DNA from: Macrostomum hystrix
Taxonomy: Eukaryota > Platyhelminthes > Macrostomidae
Assembly (NCBI GenBank): GCA_950097015.1
Contig: CATNEN010000003.1
Coordinates: 2,541,001-2,605,000, forward strand
DNA length: 64,000 nucleotides
Direction: 5' to 3'
The stretch's first letter is position 1. Each line of letters starts with the position of its first letter. A program made the position numbers and the translations under genes. The notes under the pieces were generated by a model, which was not told the origin of the DNA, made no database searches, and saw only the letters and a program-made list of their open reading frames with translations. Below are positions 10,170 through 27,869 of this stretch, one piece after another.

Positions 10170-11220
10170 TATAATATACGGGAACTTTTAGTTTTTGGAG
10201 TTCTGATTATAATTAAATAGGGGTTTTAAGCGAAATTCTGAATCACAATGCAACCCTATGCAACTGCATTGAATTATCGCTACCCATTTCAACTAAGAGC
10301 CATGAACCCTCCCACGGTCGTAGAACATGATTGCGTGGTCGATCCCGGATGAACAGCTACATAGCTGAAGCTTTTTGGGAGAATTTAGAAACAATACACA
10401 GCTAGTTGATTGTTGTATTGGGATAATCTATGCACACATGTACAACTGCTGCCTCTTACAGCCTCCCACACAATCCCAATAGCTATTCCAGCTCAAACAA
10501 CAGGAATGACGCATACGGCAATAGAACTTAGCTAATGAATTACTGATGAGCATAGACTCAATCTACCCTTGAGCTGAGTAGGTCTACATCTATATGGAGA
10601 AGGATGCACGTAGAGGAGAAAACCAGTTTGATCCCACTAGCTCGTATGATGATCTCAAATGATGCCAATATAAATTATAATAAGTTAAAACTCACACAGA
10701 GTAATCCAATTTATAATAATCGATTCGATCTTGTTCTAATCAATGTCCGATATCTAATCGGCAAAGCTGTTCTACTGAGAATTAAAAAAGTTTAAGAAAC
10801 ATTCTCAGATTCGTCTAATGTCCATTGTCCAGAACCTCGTTAATCTTTCATCAGCATCCGCCAAGATACTTCTTAACCAGACTTAAATCCCCGACCCAAG
10901 AGATACTGTCACTCCTTCCAAAATAATGCCGTGACTCATTCACAATGGCCACGCCGGATGAAACTAGTGCCACTGTGCCTGCTGTAATGCTTTCATGTAG
11001 AAAAATACGAGTAAAATTTTAATATTATCCAGTAATAATACGCCTCTCCAAACCAAAAAACAAAATGCGTCCATCTTGAAATGCCAAACTTATTACCTGA
11101 ACAAATTAATACATATTTTTCAATGTCATATTGTATCATTGTACCATAAAATAAACCGTTCATAATCATTTATGACATAGCTTGTATAATACTTTACTAA
11201 TCCTTAAATACACACCTTAA
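10170..11220. other. Intergenic, no gene seen
   Basis: Single-copy sequence. A box B-like GTGGTCGATCCCGG near 10340 may be an old SINE scar. No coding exon supported. Confidence 0.35.
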
Positions 11221-11229
11221 CCCGTACGT

Positions 11230-11410
11230 AATCCTACAGGTTCGATTCCCGACTTTACTGATAAAATGTGTGTCTTTTAGAAGAAACTTTAACTCTGCAT
11301 TTAACTTTCAGTTCGCCGAATTTTTAAATGGGTACCAGCACTATAGCTGGGGTAATTGAGGGTGGGTGTAGCGCCCCAGTCCATGGACTGAACAGCCATA
11401 CGAGCAATAG
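11230..11410 (+). repeat. SINE-1, head-truncated copy
   Basis: Begins at box B (GGTTCGATTCCCGACTT, 11240), passes through TGGGTACCAGCACTATAGCT and GGGGTAATTGAGGGTGGGTG, and ends AGTCCATGGACTGAACAGCC near 11398. The head upstream of box B is missing. Confidence 0.7.
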
Positions 11411-13124
11411 CCGTGGATTATTTTTTAATTACTTTTTTAATTCCTAATATACGTAATCTACTGCTCCATCTCACACATTGTCTAATCCTTATTCGTACAA
11501 TATTTTTACTCCTTCGTCTCGAGCAGGACACAGCAGGTAAGGCAGTGAGTGGTCTCATTGATCTCTCTGCTCACTGGTAAGCGCTGCAATCAACTCTCCG
11601 AAGCCTTGGTTGTGTCGAGTTTTAACAAAAGCCAATTGCTTTCCAAACCCACGCCACCCACGCAGCAAATCGTATTTGCCTCGCACCTGTACAGCCATGA
11701 TTGTGCTTTAGCTGATAATTGAAAACACGCTATAAAAATCGGAGTCGAACTTGCATTGAAAGAAAATTGATTCTCAAATTTATTGAGTCACTGTTCCGTG
11801 AAGCATCCCTAAACACAATGAGCGTGTTATGGTTCAATGAAGAATATAAACACAACAGCATGCAATGAGAAATCTTGTTGGGAGGATCAGGGAGGAGGTG
11901 TCGCTCTAGCCTAGACTCGTGACCCTGTTGGCTCGAATTTGTGTCTAGTGACAACGCGCACGAATTCAAACCGCCAGGACCCCGGTGTCGGAGGCAATCG
12001 GTTTTTGCTTGGTGATGAGGTCCTGACTGAAATCATTTCTGTATTTATAGGCCCTTCGAATTGGATGGATTAAGATTAAGGATTGAAAATTGACGATTCT
12101 TTTGAGTCCCTACCTTTGACGCCCACAAGCGTCTCTGCTGTTATTGCACCTGTGAGGTGTCGGCCTGTGCTTTAAAGGGGAAGAAATAAAGAAATCAGGC
12201 AATTTTTCATTTCTTTAAGCCTTACCTTCGTATTTAAAAGCGAAACACGCCGATACAGCCTAGTCTCTCCTTTGTTAGACTGCAATTTCAAAATCGTTTT
12301 CTTTCTGTTACAAGACATATTAGTTTTTTTCGCTCAACTTATATAGACCTGGTAATGTAGTGAGTTGATCACCAACCCCATCCTCCTGCCTTACCTAAGG
12401 GACGTAAGGTTATGAGCCGTGCGTGTGAGTCGATATATAGTGTCACAATAATTGGTGCCCGCAATTGTGCTTTGGTCAGTTTGTGGGAGAGAGAGCTAGT
12501 AGCATGTCGTGTTTGGGGAGTTGTAAAATTTATTGTTGCCAAGACTTTAGACTTAACGTACCTATAGCTTCCGTTCTCACTCAGTGAGCCGGGATGCCGT
12601 TTCTTTGGCTTTGGAAAGAAAAAAAAACAAAGCAAAACTAATTTGGCACCGCTTGAGCTAACTCAAATATTTTATATTCTCAATTCTCATACCGCCCGGC
12701 ACCCATTACCCAATGCTCAATTGAGCACGGTCTAACATAAGCCAAAAACACATTCTGGCCACTTTATAACGTCTGGGAGATCGTGTTGGCCGATTTCGCA
12801 TTGTAAAAGCTAAATTGAAACAAAAAATTGGGAAAGCATTATATCGCTTTTCTCTGGTCTTAGAAAGCTAGAATTGCGTGATATATATAGTCAACGAATT
12901 CGCAGTTCCCATACATTTTACGTCAGTCATTTTTATTTAGTATGCGAGTCAGAAGGTGATGGCTAAATTCGATTTTTTGTTGCTATGGCAATTTCAGAAT
13001 TAGTTTCATTGCTTAATTTTAGTTGCTTTACAGAACATCTAGAAGTGTATTTTCGTTTTTTGGTAATTGCAAATTTGTAATTTAATTTCACTGGTATATA
13101 ATACAATTATTACCCCTGACCAAG
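11411..13124. other. Intergenic, no gene seen
   Basis: Single-copy sequence. Short open frames at 11730-11969 and 12369-12635 (minus) show no recognisable domain. The stretch GTGTCACAATAATTGGTGCC near 12440-12460 superficially resembles an LTR end plus primer-binding site, but no second LTR or pol sequence is present. Confidence 0.35.
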
Positions 13125-15020
13125 TTACTTCAGGTGTGTCAGTCAGTACTCATTCAGATCCTTCAGGAGTGTCAGTCAGTACTCATTCAGGTACTTCAGG
13201 AGTGTCAGTCAGTACTCATTCAGGTACTTCAGGAGTGTCAGTCAGTACTCATTCAGATCCTTCAGGTGTGTCAGTCAGTACTCAATCAGGTATACTTCAG
13301 GAGTGTCAGTCAGTACTCATTCAGGTACTTCAGGTGTGTCAGTCAGTACTCATTCAGGTACTTCAGGAGTCTCAGTCAGTACTCATTCAGGTACTTCAGG
13401 AGTGTCAGTCAGTACTCATTCAGGTAGTTCAGGAGTGTCAGTCAGTACTCAATCAGGTATACTTCAGGTGTGTCAGTCAGTACTCATTCGGGTATAATTC
13501 AGGTGTGTCAGTCAGTACTCATTCAGATCCTTCAAGTGTGTCAGTCAGTACTCATTCACGTACTTCAGGTGTGTCAGTCAGTACTCATTCAGATCCTTCA
13601 GGTGTGTCAGTCAGTACTCGATCAGGTATACTTCAGGTGTGTCAGTCAGTACTCATTCAGGTACTTCAGGAGTGTCAGTCAGTACTCATTCAGGTACTTC
13701 AGGAGTGTCAGTCAGTACTCTTTCAGGTATACTTCAGGTGTGTCAGTCAGTACTCGATCAGGTATACTTCAGGTGTGTCAGTCAGTACTCATTCAGGTAC
13801 TTCAGGAGTGTCAGTCAGTACTCCTTCAGGTACTTCAGGAGTGTCAGTCAGTACTCTTTCAGGTATACTTCAGGTGTGTCAGTCAGTACTCATTCACGTA
13901 CTTCAGGAGTGTCAGTCAGTACTCATTCAGGTACCTCAGGAGTGTCAGTCAGTACTCCTTCAGGTACTTCAGGAGTGTCAGTCAGTACTCTTTCAGGTAT
14001 AATTCAGGTGTGTCAGTCAGTACTCATTCAGATCCTTCAGGTGTGTCAGTCAGTACTCATTCAGATACTTCAGGAGTGTCAGTCAGTACTCATTCAGATC
14101 CTTCAGGAGTCTCAGTCAGTACTCATTCAGGTACTTCAGGAGTCTCAGTCAGTACTCATTCAGATCCTTCAGGTGTGTCAGTCAGTACTCGATCAGGTAT
14201 ACTTCAGGTGTGTCAGTCAGTACTCATTCAGGTACTTCAGGAGTCTCAGTCAGTACTCATTCAGGTACTTCAGGAGTGTCAGTCAGTACTCATTCAGGTA
14301 CTTCAGGAGTGACAGTCAGTACTCATTCAGATACTTCAGGAGTGTCAGTCAGTACTCATTCAGGTATACTTCAGGTGTGTCAGTCAGTACTCATTCAGAT
14401 CCTTCAGGAGTCTCAGTCAGTACTCATTCAGGTACTTCAGGAGTCTCAGTCAGTACTCATTCAGGTACTTCAGGTGTGTCAGTCAGTACTCATTCAGGTA
14501 TACTTCAGGAGTCTCAGTCAGTACTCATTCAGGTACTTCAGGTGTGTCAGTCAGTACTCATTCAGATCCTTCAGGAGTCTCAGTCAGTACTCATTCAGGT
14601 ACTTCAGGAGTCTCAGTCAGTACTCATTCAGGTACTTCAGGTGTGTCAGTCAGTACTCATTCAGGTACTTCAGGAGTCTCAGTCAGTACTCATTCAGGTA
14701 CTTCAGGAGTCTCAGTCAGTACTCATTCAGGTACTTCAGGAGTCTCAGTCAGTACTCATTCAGGTACTTCAGGTGTGTCAGTCAGTACTCATTCACGTAC
14801 TTCAGGAGTGTCAGTCAGTACTTATTCAGGTACTTCAGGAGTGTCAGTCAGTACTCATTCAGGTACTTCAGGAGTGTCAGTCAGTACTCATTCAGGTACT
14901 TCAGGAGTGTCAGTCAGTACTCATTCAGGTACTTCAGGTGTGTCCAGTCAGTACTCATTCAGGTACTTCAGGTGTGTCAGTCAGTACTCATTCAGGTACT
15001 TCAGGTGTGTCCAGTCAGTA
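13125..15020. repeat. 33-bp minisatellite upstream of tryptophan dioxygenase
   Basis: About 57 copies of a 33-bp unit, ACTTCAGGAGTGTCAGTCAG then TACTCATTCAGGT. Variants include GATCCTTC, GTATACTTC (+2 bp) and GTGTGTC. Because 33 is divisible by three, all forward frames stay open for hundreds of codons (SVSTHSGTSGV and shifted readings). The array ends about 350 bp upstream of the tryptophan dioxygenase start codon. Confidence 0.95.
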
Positions 15021-15029
15021 AACAACTAG

Positions 15030-15367
15030 ATATATTTACTAGTTGCATTGTTATATTTCTCAAACTGAGTAAGGTTGCATTGATTGCGGCATAGTTAACT
15101 AAACTACCATATGAGTTCTCCCAAAACAGTCCCATTTCTTCTTGCTTTGACTAGCTATCGTGTGAAATAGTCAGTAGGTTAACAAATCTTTATGATTCGC
15201 CAAATGCGATACTGTTTACAAATCGATAGGACAGATAAGAATTAACTATAGAAGTGTTTGAGATTTGTAAATGCTTAGTAAAATCTCAAACTTGGAAAAC
15301 TAAATAGTAGGATTTTGAATCGGTTTGTGTTTAATACTTGTAGTTAATTAGGCCTACAAAGTCAAGG
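15030..15367 (+). promoter_or_regulatory. 5' flank of tryptophan dioxygenase
   Basis: The single-copy 340 bp between the 33-bp array and the first ATG must hold the proximal promoter and 5' UTR unless an upstream exon exists. No clear TATA box or initiator is visible, so this is inferred from position only. Confidence 0.3.
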
Positions 15368-20062
<4,695 letters not shown>

Positions 20063-20169
20063 GTTTTTCTGTTTGACTAACTTTTTGACGACACAAAAAT
20101 TTTTTTAAGGGTTTTTGGATATTTGTACGAACTACTATCCAAGAGTAAAATAAGACAAATACGCAGGAT

Positions 20170-20575
20170 GTGGCAAGAGAAAATTGCACCCGCCAATCAG
20201 CGTCGAGGAGGGGTGGTGCAAATTGGTGCGACACCAGCCAATTAGCGTCGAGGAGGGGTGAAGGAAAGTTGACACCAGTAAATTAGCGTGTCGAGGAGGG
20301 TGAAGGAAAGTTATGCGACACCAGCCAATTAGCGTCGAGGAGGGGTGAAGGAAAGTTGACACCAGTAAATTAGCGTGTCGAGTAGGGTGAAGGAAAGTTA
20401 TGCGACACCAGCCAATTAGCGTCGAGGAGGGGTGAAGGAAAGTTGACACCAGTAAATTAGCGTGTCGAGGAGGGTGAAGGAAAGTTATGCGACACCAGCC
20501 AATGAGCTTCGAGGAGGGTGATAAAAAGTTGGGCGACAACACCCAATTAGCGTCGAGGAGGGGTGCTGGATCTAA
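20170..20575. repeat. About 82-bp two-part repeat downstream of dioxygenase
   Basis: Alternating half-units: GACACCAGCCAATTAGCGTC then GAGGAGGGGTGAAGGAAAGT, and GACACCAGTAAATTAGCGTG then TCGAGGAGGGTGAAGG. Roughly five double units. It starts about 110 bp after the stop codon, so it may lie in the 3' UTR if the AATAAA at 20675 is used. Confidence 0.85.
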
Positions 20576-20674
20576 GGTCACGTGACATATATGTTGCGTT
20601 TCTTAGATTTCTGTCAAGGGCTGGTTTTAAACTAGGTTGCACTGGGGTGAGTTTTCATGTTGATATTAGGTTAA

Positions 20675-20680
20675 AATAAA
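20675..20680 (+). promoter_or_regulatory. Candidate polyadenylation signal of dioxygenase
   Basis: First AATAAA seen after the stop, 613 bp downstream. Distance makes this tentative. Confidence 0.3.
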
Positions 20681-21399
20681 ATTTACAGCTCAAAACTTAC
20701 AAAACAGATCCAGGAAAATGCTGTTAAAATTCAGCATCTCAACGACAATAAATCGTAAAACAAGCTAATCGTATTTCATAAAGCGAAGGTAATGCTATTC
20801 TCATTTTGCCCTCGAATTCCTATCTACGAGTATTTGGTCCCTATTTATATTTGAGAAAACAAACATGCAAAAATGATACTTATAGTAATACTGTACGCTT
20901 ATTTATCGTGTGGTTGGTTAAAATTTGTTGATTGATGTCAGCAACGCACGAAATCACGGGGCATAATGACAAGTGCTATTGTACTTATACAATGTCGTGA
21001 AAAAATATACTGCACTGGTTTCTGTTATTGTTTCTGATTGCCTTTGAAGTCATTGTTCAGCAACTGGTTCTGCACAATCTAACAAGGACCTCGCGTACGT
21101 TCACAAAAGCTAGTTTGGCAGAAACTGGAATCTATTGAAATTAAAAACACCTGATGCTAACGAACTATAATGAAACAGAAGGAAATATGTAATCATAATT
21201 TGAGAATACATCACTCGGAGGCGAAATAGACGAGATGGGACTCAAATTAATCTCTAGTATCCACTGTAGTGACACACACCTAAACGATGTCTCTTAATTA
21301 GTTGCTTTAGACTGGCATGGCTGGTGACGTAAATGCTATCATCACTTTCCCCTTTTACCTCCTTTCAATGCACTGTCTCTCTTCTCAAACTTTTCAGTC
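20681..21399. other. Intergenic, no gene seen
   Basis: Single-copy AT-rich DNA without recognisable features. Confidence 0.4.
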
Positions 21400-22195
21400 T
21401 ACTCTGTCTACTTCTCTCTGTGCTCTGTCTACTTCTCTCTGTGCTCTGTCTACTTCTCTCTGTGCTCTGTCTACTTCTCTCTGTGCTCTGTCTACTTCTC
21501 TCTCTACTCTGTCTAATTCTCTCTGTGCTCTGTCTACTTCTCTCTCTACTCTGTCTAATTCTCTCTGTGCTCTGTCTACTTCTCTCTGTGTTCTGTCTAC
21601 TTCTCTCTCTACTCTGTCTCCCTCTCCCTCTACTCTGTCTTCTTCTTTCTCTACTCAGTCTATTTCTCTCTCTACTCTGTCTACTTCTTTCTCTACACTG
21701 TCTACTTCTCTCTCTACTCTGTCTAATTCTCTCTGTGCTCTGTCTACTTCTCTCTGTGTTCTGTCTACTTCTCTCTCTACTCTGTCTCCCTCTCCCTCTA
21801 CTCTGTCTACTTCTTTCTCTACTCTGTCTACTTCTCTCTCTACTCTGTCTAATTCTCTCTGTGCTCTGTCTACTTCTCTCTCTACTCTGTCTAATTCTCT
21901 CTGTGCTCTGTCTACTTCTCTCTGTGTTCTGTCTACTTCTCTCTCTACTCTGTCTCCCTCTCCCTCTACTCTGTCTTCTTCTTTCTCTACTCAGTCTATT
22001 TCTCTCTCTACTCTGTCTACTTCTTTCTCTACACTGTCTACTTCTCTCTCTACTCTGTCTACTTTTCAGTCTACTCAGTTTTTTCTCTCTCTACTCTGTC
22101 TCTCTATCCTTCTACTTTGTCTACTTCTCTCTCTACTCTGTCTATTTCTATCTCTACTCAGTCTCCTTCTCTATCTACTCTCTCTCTCCATTGTA
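21400..22195. repeat. 21-bp pyrimidine-rich minisatellite
   Basis: Unit TCTACTCTGTCTACTTCTCT plus C with TGTGCTCTG and CCCTCTCCC variants. A block of about 15 units recurs (near 21590-21740 and 21890-22060), indicating higher-order duplication. Nearly pure pyrimidine on the plus strand. Confidence 0.95.
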
Positions 22196-22199
22196 ACCG

Positions 22200-23690
22200 T
22201 CACTATACTCAGTTTTCCTATCTGTTTAAGCCATCTCTGTCAAAGCAGCCTCAGTAAGGCACTAATCATCCGTTCTTTAGCTGATCCTCAGTGACGCATC
22301 TGTCAGATATTTTAAAAGTGCACGCCCATTATCTTGTAGCCCTCCCAGGGCAGAAAGGGTACGAACGGGGTAGCGATTTGCGTCCCGTGTGTGTACTTTT
22401 AAAACTGATCTATTAAAATATCTATATTCGAAAATTTCTACGAAAATTATTTTGCTCACCTAACGCACCGATTCAACCCTCCATTTGGCCCTTGTTTGCG
22501 TGTTTTCAACGGAATTAAACAGCAGATATCATCGCCCAGTTCTCATAGATACTTAACATACACGACTTTAATTAAAATAAAGCACATTTCATTTAATGAT
22601 ATTTGCTTTTACACTAAGTCGCAAGCCAACGATTCTTCATAAATGAATATGGGGAGAAATCGTCGGTTATAATTATACATCACAATTCCTGAGGTTGTAT
22701 TTAAATTTTGAATTAATTGAGCAACCAATTTTGTTTATTGTGTTTATTGTGTTTAAACCGCAGGTATCGTGGATATAAAATTCATAAAAAAAATTAAATA
22801 AAATCTCCGAAACGGAAACCACAAAAGGAAGTGCCTTTCAGAGCTGATAAATCAGTTGCTATATTTCTAATTATTGCATCACTGATAAGATGCAGGGCAG
22901 TTATGCACTTTTATTAAAGGTTTGGCTAGAACTGAACAATGGATGATTAACATGTACTTTATAAATTTCTCCAAATTTATTTATTTTTATAATTATTCTA
23001 GAAAACTTTGCATTTTCTAAAAACTGTCTTTGTCTTCGTACTAAGAATTGAGAAGGAAATGAATTATAAAATATAAAAATAAACATATTTGCATATTTAC
23101 AAATTAATTAGTACGTGTTAAAAAATCCGTTTTTCTAAGAAACTAAATCTTCGACACTCGTTATAAATTTCCGGATTTTTATTTCTAATGCTTATGTTGA
23201 CTTGGTGAGAGTGTTATACAAAAAACTGCGGTTTTTTAAACGAAGGGCTTTCTAATTATACTGAAAATTTAATAAAATGGATGTAAACACATCACATAGT
23301 TATTATTGTTAACTTTGATGCTTATTCATTAACTGCCAGACGTTTTAATGAGTTAATTGATTCTTTTTATCGTGAAAGGCAAATTAGAGTTAAGACAATC
23401 TCATTCAGAAAATTCGACAAAGAAAATAAATTCACAATCAACTTTGTGATTCCAAAGATGAATCGCATATTAAAGTGAATTTCTCCTCTACAAAGCAACT
23501 ATTTGCATAACACTTTATTCGTAAACCACTCGTCGACGTCAACATGACATTGACTTTCATTTGCACATCTTCATTCTTATATTCAAAAAATAAATTGATA
23601 GAATTACAAGATGAGAAGTTGGAAAGTGTTTGCTATAATAATAACTTCCCTTCATGTTTACTAAGAGATAAGAGTTTATCCTATACACAT
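22200..23690. other. Intergenic, no gene seen
   Basis: AT-rich single-copy sequence; short open frames have no recognisable domain. Confidence 0.4.
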
Positions 23691-23691
23691 C

Positions 23692-24000
23692 ATCCCTCCC
23701 AGCCAACCCCATCGTCACACTCTCATCCCCATTCTCATAGTCTCATCCCCATTCTCACACTCTCATGCCTATTCTCATAAGTCTCATCCCCATCCTCACA
23801 CTCTCACCCTTATTCTCATAGTCGCACCCCCATCCTCACACTCTCACCCCTATTTTCTCATAGTCTCATCCCCATCCTCACACTCTCACCCTTATTCTCA
23901 TAGTCGCATCCCCATCCTCACACTCTCACCCCTATTTTCTCATAGTCTCATCCCCATCCTCACACTCTCACCCTTATTCTCATTGCCTCATCCCAATTTC
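23692..24000. repeat. About 37-bp CT/CA-rich minisatellite
   Basis: Unit CCCCATCCTCACACTCTCAC then CCTTATTCTCATAGTCT, about eight copies with small indels. Confidence 0.85.
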
Positions 24001-24339
24001 TATAGTCTCGTTTTTCACCGGCTTCAGCTCATATTGCCACCTTACAAGGTATTTTAGGCAAACATTGTTCATTTCCTAAATGATCATGACGTCATGCTTT
24101 TGATTAGAAAGTTCTTCTTTTATCAAAAAATCCCTACACTATCGCCTCGTTAGAAGCAGTATTTCAATCCTCTGAAATTTTCGCCTCTGAGACTTAAGCT
24201 ACTAACCGCAACAATCAAAGTCAGCTTCCTAGAAATAGTCTTTGATCCTGCTTTAAAACTCGTATCTCTCGCCGTTTTCGCAGAAGGCATCATAGCTAGA
24301 CCGTGGAATGAAATAAAGAACCGTAGCTTCAAAATTGCA

Positions 24340-25205
24340 GCAATATCAGTATATAGAATCACAGCAAGAATCACAGCAAGAATCACCGAAAGAATCACAG
24401 TAAGAATCACAGCTCGTATGGAATCTAGAATCGCAGCTAGAATCGCAGCTAGAATCGCAGCTAAAATCAAAGCTGGAATCGCAGCTAAAATCACAGCTAT
24501 AATCACAGCTATAATCGCAGATAGAATCGCAGCTAGAATCGTAGCTAAAACGTAGCTAGAATCTAAGCTAGAATCGCAGCAAGAATCGCAGCTAGAATCG
24601 CAGCTAGAATCGCAGTTAGAAACGCAGCTAGAATCGCAGCTAGAATCGCAGTTAGAAACGCAGCTAGAATCGCAGCTAGAATCACAGCAAGAATCACGAA
24701 AGAATCACAGTAAGAATCACAGCTCGTATGGAATCTAGAATCGCAGCTAGAATCGCAGCTAAAATCAAAGCTGGAATCGCAGCTATAATCACAGCTATAA
24801 TCGCAGATAGAATCGCAGCTAGAATGGTAGCTAAAACGTAGCTAGAATCTAAGCTAGAATCACAGCAAGAATCGCAGCTAGAATCGCAGCTAGAATTGCA
24901 GTTAGAAACGCAGTTAGAAACGCAGTTAGAAACGCAGCTAGAATCGCAGCTAGAATCGCAGCTAGAATCACAGCTAGAATCGCAGCTAGAATCGCAGCTA
25001 GAATCGCAGCTAGAATCGCAGCTAGAATCGCAGCTAGAATCGTAGCTAAAACGTAGCTAGAATCTAAGCTAGAATCACAGCAAGAATCGCAGCAAGAATC
25101 GCAGCTAGAATCAAAGCTATAATCGCAGCTAGAATCGCAGCTAGAATAGCAGCAAGAATCGCAGCAAGAATCGCAGCTAGAATCGCAGCTAGAATTGTAG
25201 TTAGT
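24340..25205. repeat. 12-bp minisatellite
   Basis: Unit AGAATCGCAGCT, about 70 copies, with imperfect larger duplications: TCACAGCTCGTATGGAATCT occurs at about 24405 and 24715, and GTAGCTAAAACGTAGCTAGA at about 24540, 24830 and 25043. A higher-order period of about 300 bp is therefore superimposed. Confidence 0.95.
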
Positions 25206-25474
25206 AGCCAAGTTGACTCGCGAAAAAGAAGGTGCGGGCGAACTCGAGTTCCATACCTGAGTAAACAGATTAAGCGCCAACGGGTTTTACGCGTAAAGAG
25301 CAACAATGATGACGCACGGATCTGCGGATTGTGATGTAGTTGTTACTTAATGGAAGCTCTCCCTGTAAGATGGAAAATGCTACTTAGCAGATTGATCTGA
25401 TCACATTTAACTCATCAACAACGGGCGGTCATGAAGCATGAAACCGGTTCGCGGAATGTTTACCTGGCAAGAGT

Positions 25475-27180
25475 GCCTCACAGGTGACCTCTCGTATCTA
25501 ACAGGTGACTATAACATCTAACAGGTGACTATAACATCTAACAGGTGACTATAACATCTAACAGGTGACTATAACATCTAACAGGTGACTATAACATCTA
25601 ACAGGTGACTATAACATCTAACAGGTGACTATAACATCTAACAGGTGACTATAACATCTAACAGGTGACTATAACATCTAACAGGTGACTATAACATCTA
25701 ACAGGTGACTATAACATCTAACAGGTGACTATAACATCTAACAGGTGACTATAACATCTAACAGGTGACTATAACATCTAACAGGTGACTATAACATCTA
25801 ACAGGCGACTCTAATATCTAACAGGTGACTATAATATCTAACAGAGGTGACTATAACATCTAACAGGCGACTCTAATATCTAACAGGTGACTATAACATC
25901 TAACAGGTGACTGTAATATCTAACAGGTGACTATAATATCTAACAGGCCACTCTAATATCTAACAGGCGACTATAACATCTAACAGGTGACTCTAATATC
26001 TAACAGGCCACTCTAATATCTAACAGGTGACTATAACATCTAACAGGCGACTCTAATATCTAACAGGTGACTATAATATCTAACAGGCGACTCTAATATC
26101 TAACAGGTGACTGTAATATCTAACAGGCGACTCTAATATCTAACAGGTGACTGTAATATCTAACAGGTGACTATAACATCTAACAGGCGACTCTAATATC
26201 TAAAAGGTGACTCTAATATCTAACAGGTGACTATAATATCTAACAGGTGACTAAAACATCTAACAGGTGACTCTAATATCTAACAGGCGACTCTAATATC
26301 TAACAGGCCACTCTAATATCTAACAGGTGACTATAACATCTAACAGGCGACTCTAATATCTAACAGGTGACTATAATATCTAACAGGCGACTCTAATATC
26401 TAACAGGTGACTGTAATATCTAACAGGCGACTCTAATATCTAACAGGTGACTGTAATATCTAACAGGTGACTATAATATCTAACAGGCGACTCTAATATC
26501 TAACAGGTGACTGTAATATCTAACAGGCGACTATAATATCTAACAGGCGACTATAACATCTAACAGGCGACTCTAATATCTAACAGGTGACTGTAATATC
26601 TAACAGGCGACTCTAATATCTAACAGGCCACTCTAATATCTAACAGGTGACTATAACATCTAACAGGCGACTCTAATATCTAACAGGTGACTATAACATC
26701 TAACAGGCGACTCTAATATCTAACAGGTGACTATAACATCTAACAGGCGACTCTAATATCTAACAGGTGACTATAACATCTAACAGGCGACTCTAATATC
26801 TAACAGGTGACTATAATATCTAACAGGCGACTCTAATATCTAACAGGTGACTGTAATATCTAACAGGCGACTCTAATATCTAACAGGTGACTGTAATATC
26901 TAACAGGTGACTATAATATCTAACAGGCGACTCTAATATCTAACAGGCGACTGTAATATCTAACAGGCGACTCTAATATCTAACAGGCCACTCTAATATC
27001 TAACAGGTGACTCTAATATCTAACAGGTGACTCTAATATCTAACAGGTGACTATAACATCTAACAGGTGACTAAAAAATCTAAAAGGTGACCCTAATGTC
27101 TAACAGGTGACTCTAATATCTAACAGGTGACCCTAATGTCTATCAGATGACTATGATATCTATCAGGTGACTCTTATGTC
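25475..27180. repeat. 20-bp satellite with higher-order structure
   Basis: Unit TGACTATAACATCTAACAGG. From about 25500 to 25800 the units are virtually identical. From 25800 to 27060 variants (CGACTCTAATATC, TGACTGTAATATC, CCACTCTAATATC) follow an order that repeats at about 300 bp, for example 25981-26160 against 26281-26460. Edges decay near 27060-27180. Confidence 0.95.
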
Positions 27181-27869
27181 GTACTCTTTATTTATTGAAG
27201 TGTTAATTCATAACAATAATACGTTATCGTTAAGGCAAATTGGTAAATAGATTTTTTCCAGAAGGCATCCAGAAGGCAAAGATTAGATAAGGTAACCTGC
27301 TGAGCAAGTAATTACGTATCAATAAAAAAGTAGATTAGATATGCTTTCTTCGAAACGCATCTAGTACATAGGGCTACTTGAAACCCTGCCCCACCCAAAA
27401 GTGAGTAGACACACACACACACCTCTCATTATTAGCCAGTGCCAGTAAGATCAAGTCAAACTGGGGCGACCAATAACCAACCAATGAGCTGAAAGGCATC
27501 TGTTTGAGGATTGCTAAAGGACAGCAAGGGAGAAAACAGGGCTTTAGAAAGGTTCTTGGTGGCTGATATCCCCTCGCACACCCACCCAGGCGCCTGGTTG
27601 TAAAAAATTGGCATAAAAAGGGGCTGAATGCGTGGCGATCGAATCGAACGAAAGACTTCAATTTTTCCTAGTTTTTATTCTAAATAGTTTCTATTTCAAA
27701 AAAGGGAAGGCAAGTCCAAGTAGCAACTCAAAACAGCTGGTTTAATTGTGAGTTCTGTCTCATATTGATATTCTCCTATTAATTTTTGTAAAATTTCATT
27801 ACTGAAAGTACGTGTACCATGTGAATATTTTGAGAATAGAGATAATTATAAAGATAAGGATAGATGTTA
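27181..27869. other. Spacer between arrays, no gene seen
   Basis: Single-copy sequence with a short CA run near 27410. A 95-codon minus-strand open frame at 27374-27661 shows no recognisable domain and is not supported as a gene. Confidence 0.35.

Noticed and set aside
12100-12480. Possible solo LTR with primer-binding site TGGTGCCCGCAA
   Set aside because: No second LTR, no TG start that can be paired with confidence, no target duplication and no gag or pol nearby.
13067-15094. Long open frames of repeated SVSTHSGTSGV-type peptides in all forward frames
   Set aside because: The unit is 33 bp, so frames stay open by arithmetic. Two-base variants shift the frame freely, and there is no codon bias, start context or flanking domain.
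21317-22294. Long Ser/Leu repeat open frames
   Set aside because: The 21-bp pyrimidine repeat keeps frames open; there is no support for translation.
25475-27180. CRISPR-like regular repeats
   Set aside because: There are no unique spacers: the whole 20-bp unit is repeated. The context is eukaryotic and no cas genes are present.
27374-27661. Minus-strand 95-codon frame
   Set aside because: No signal peptide, domain, splice context or repeat-family match; cannot be separated from chance.
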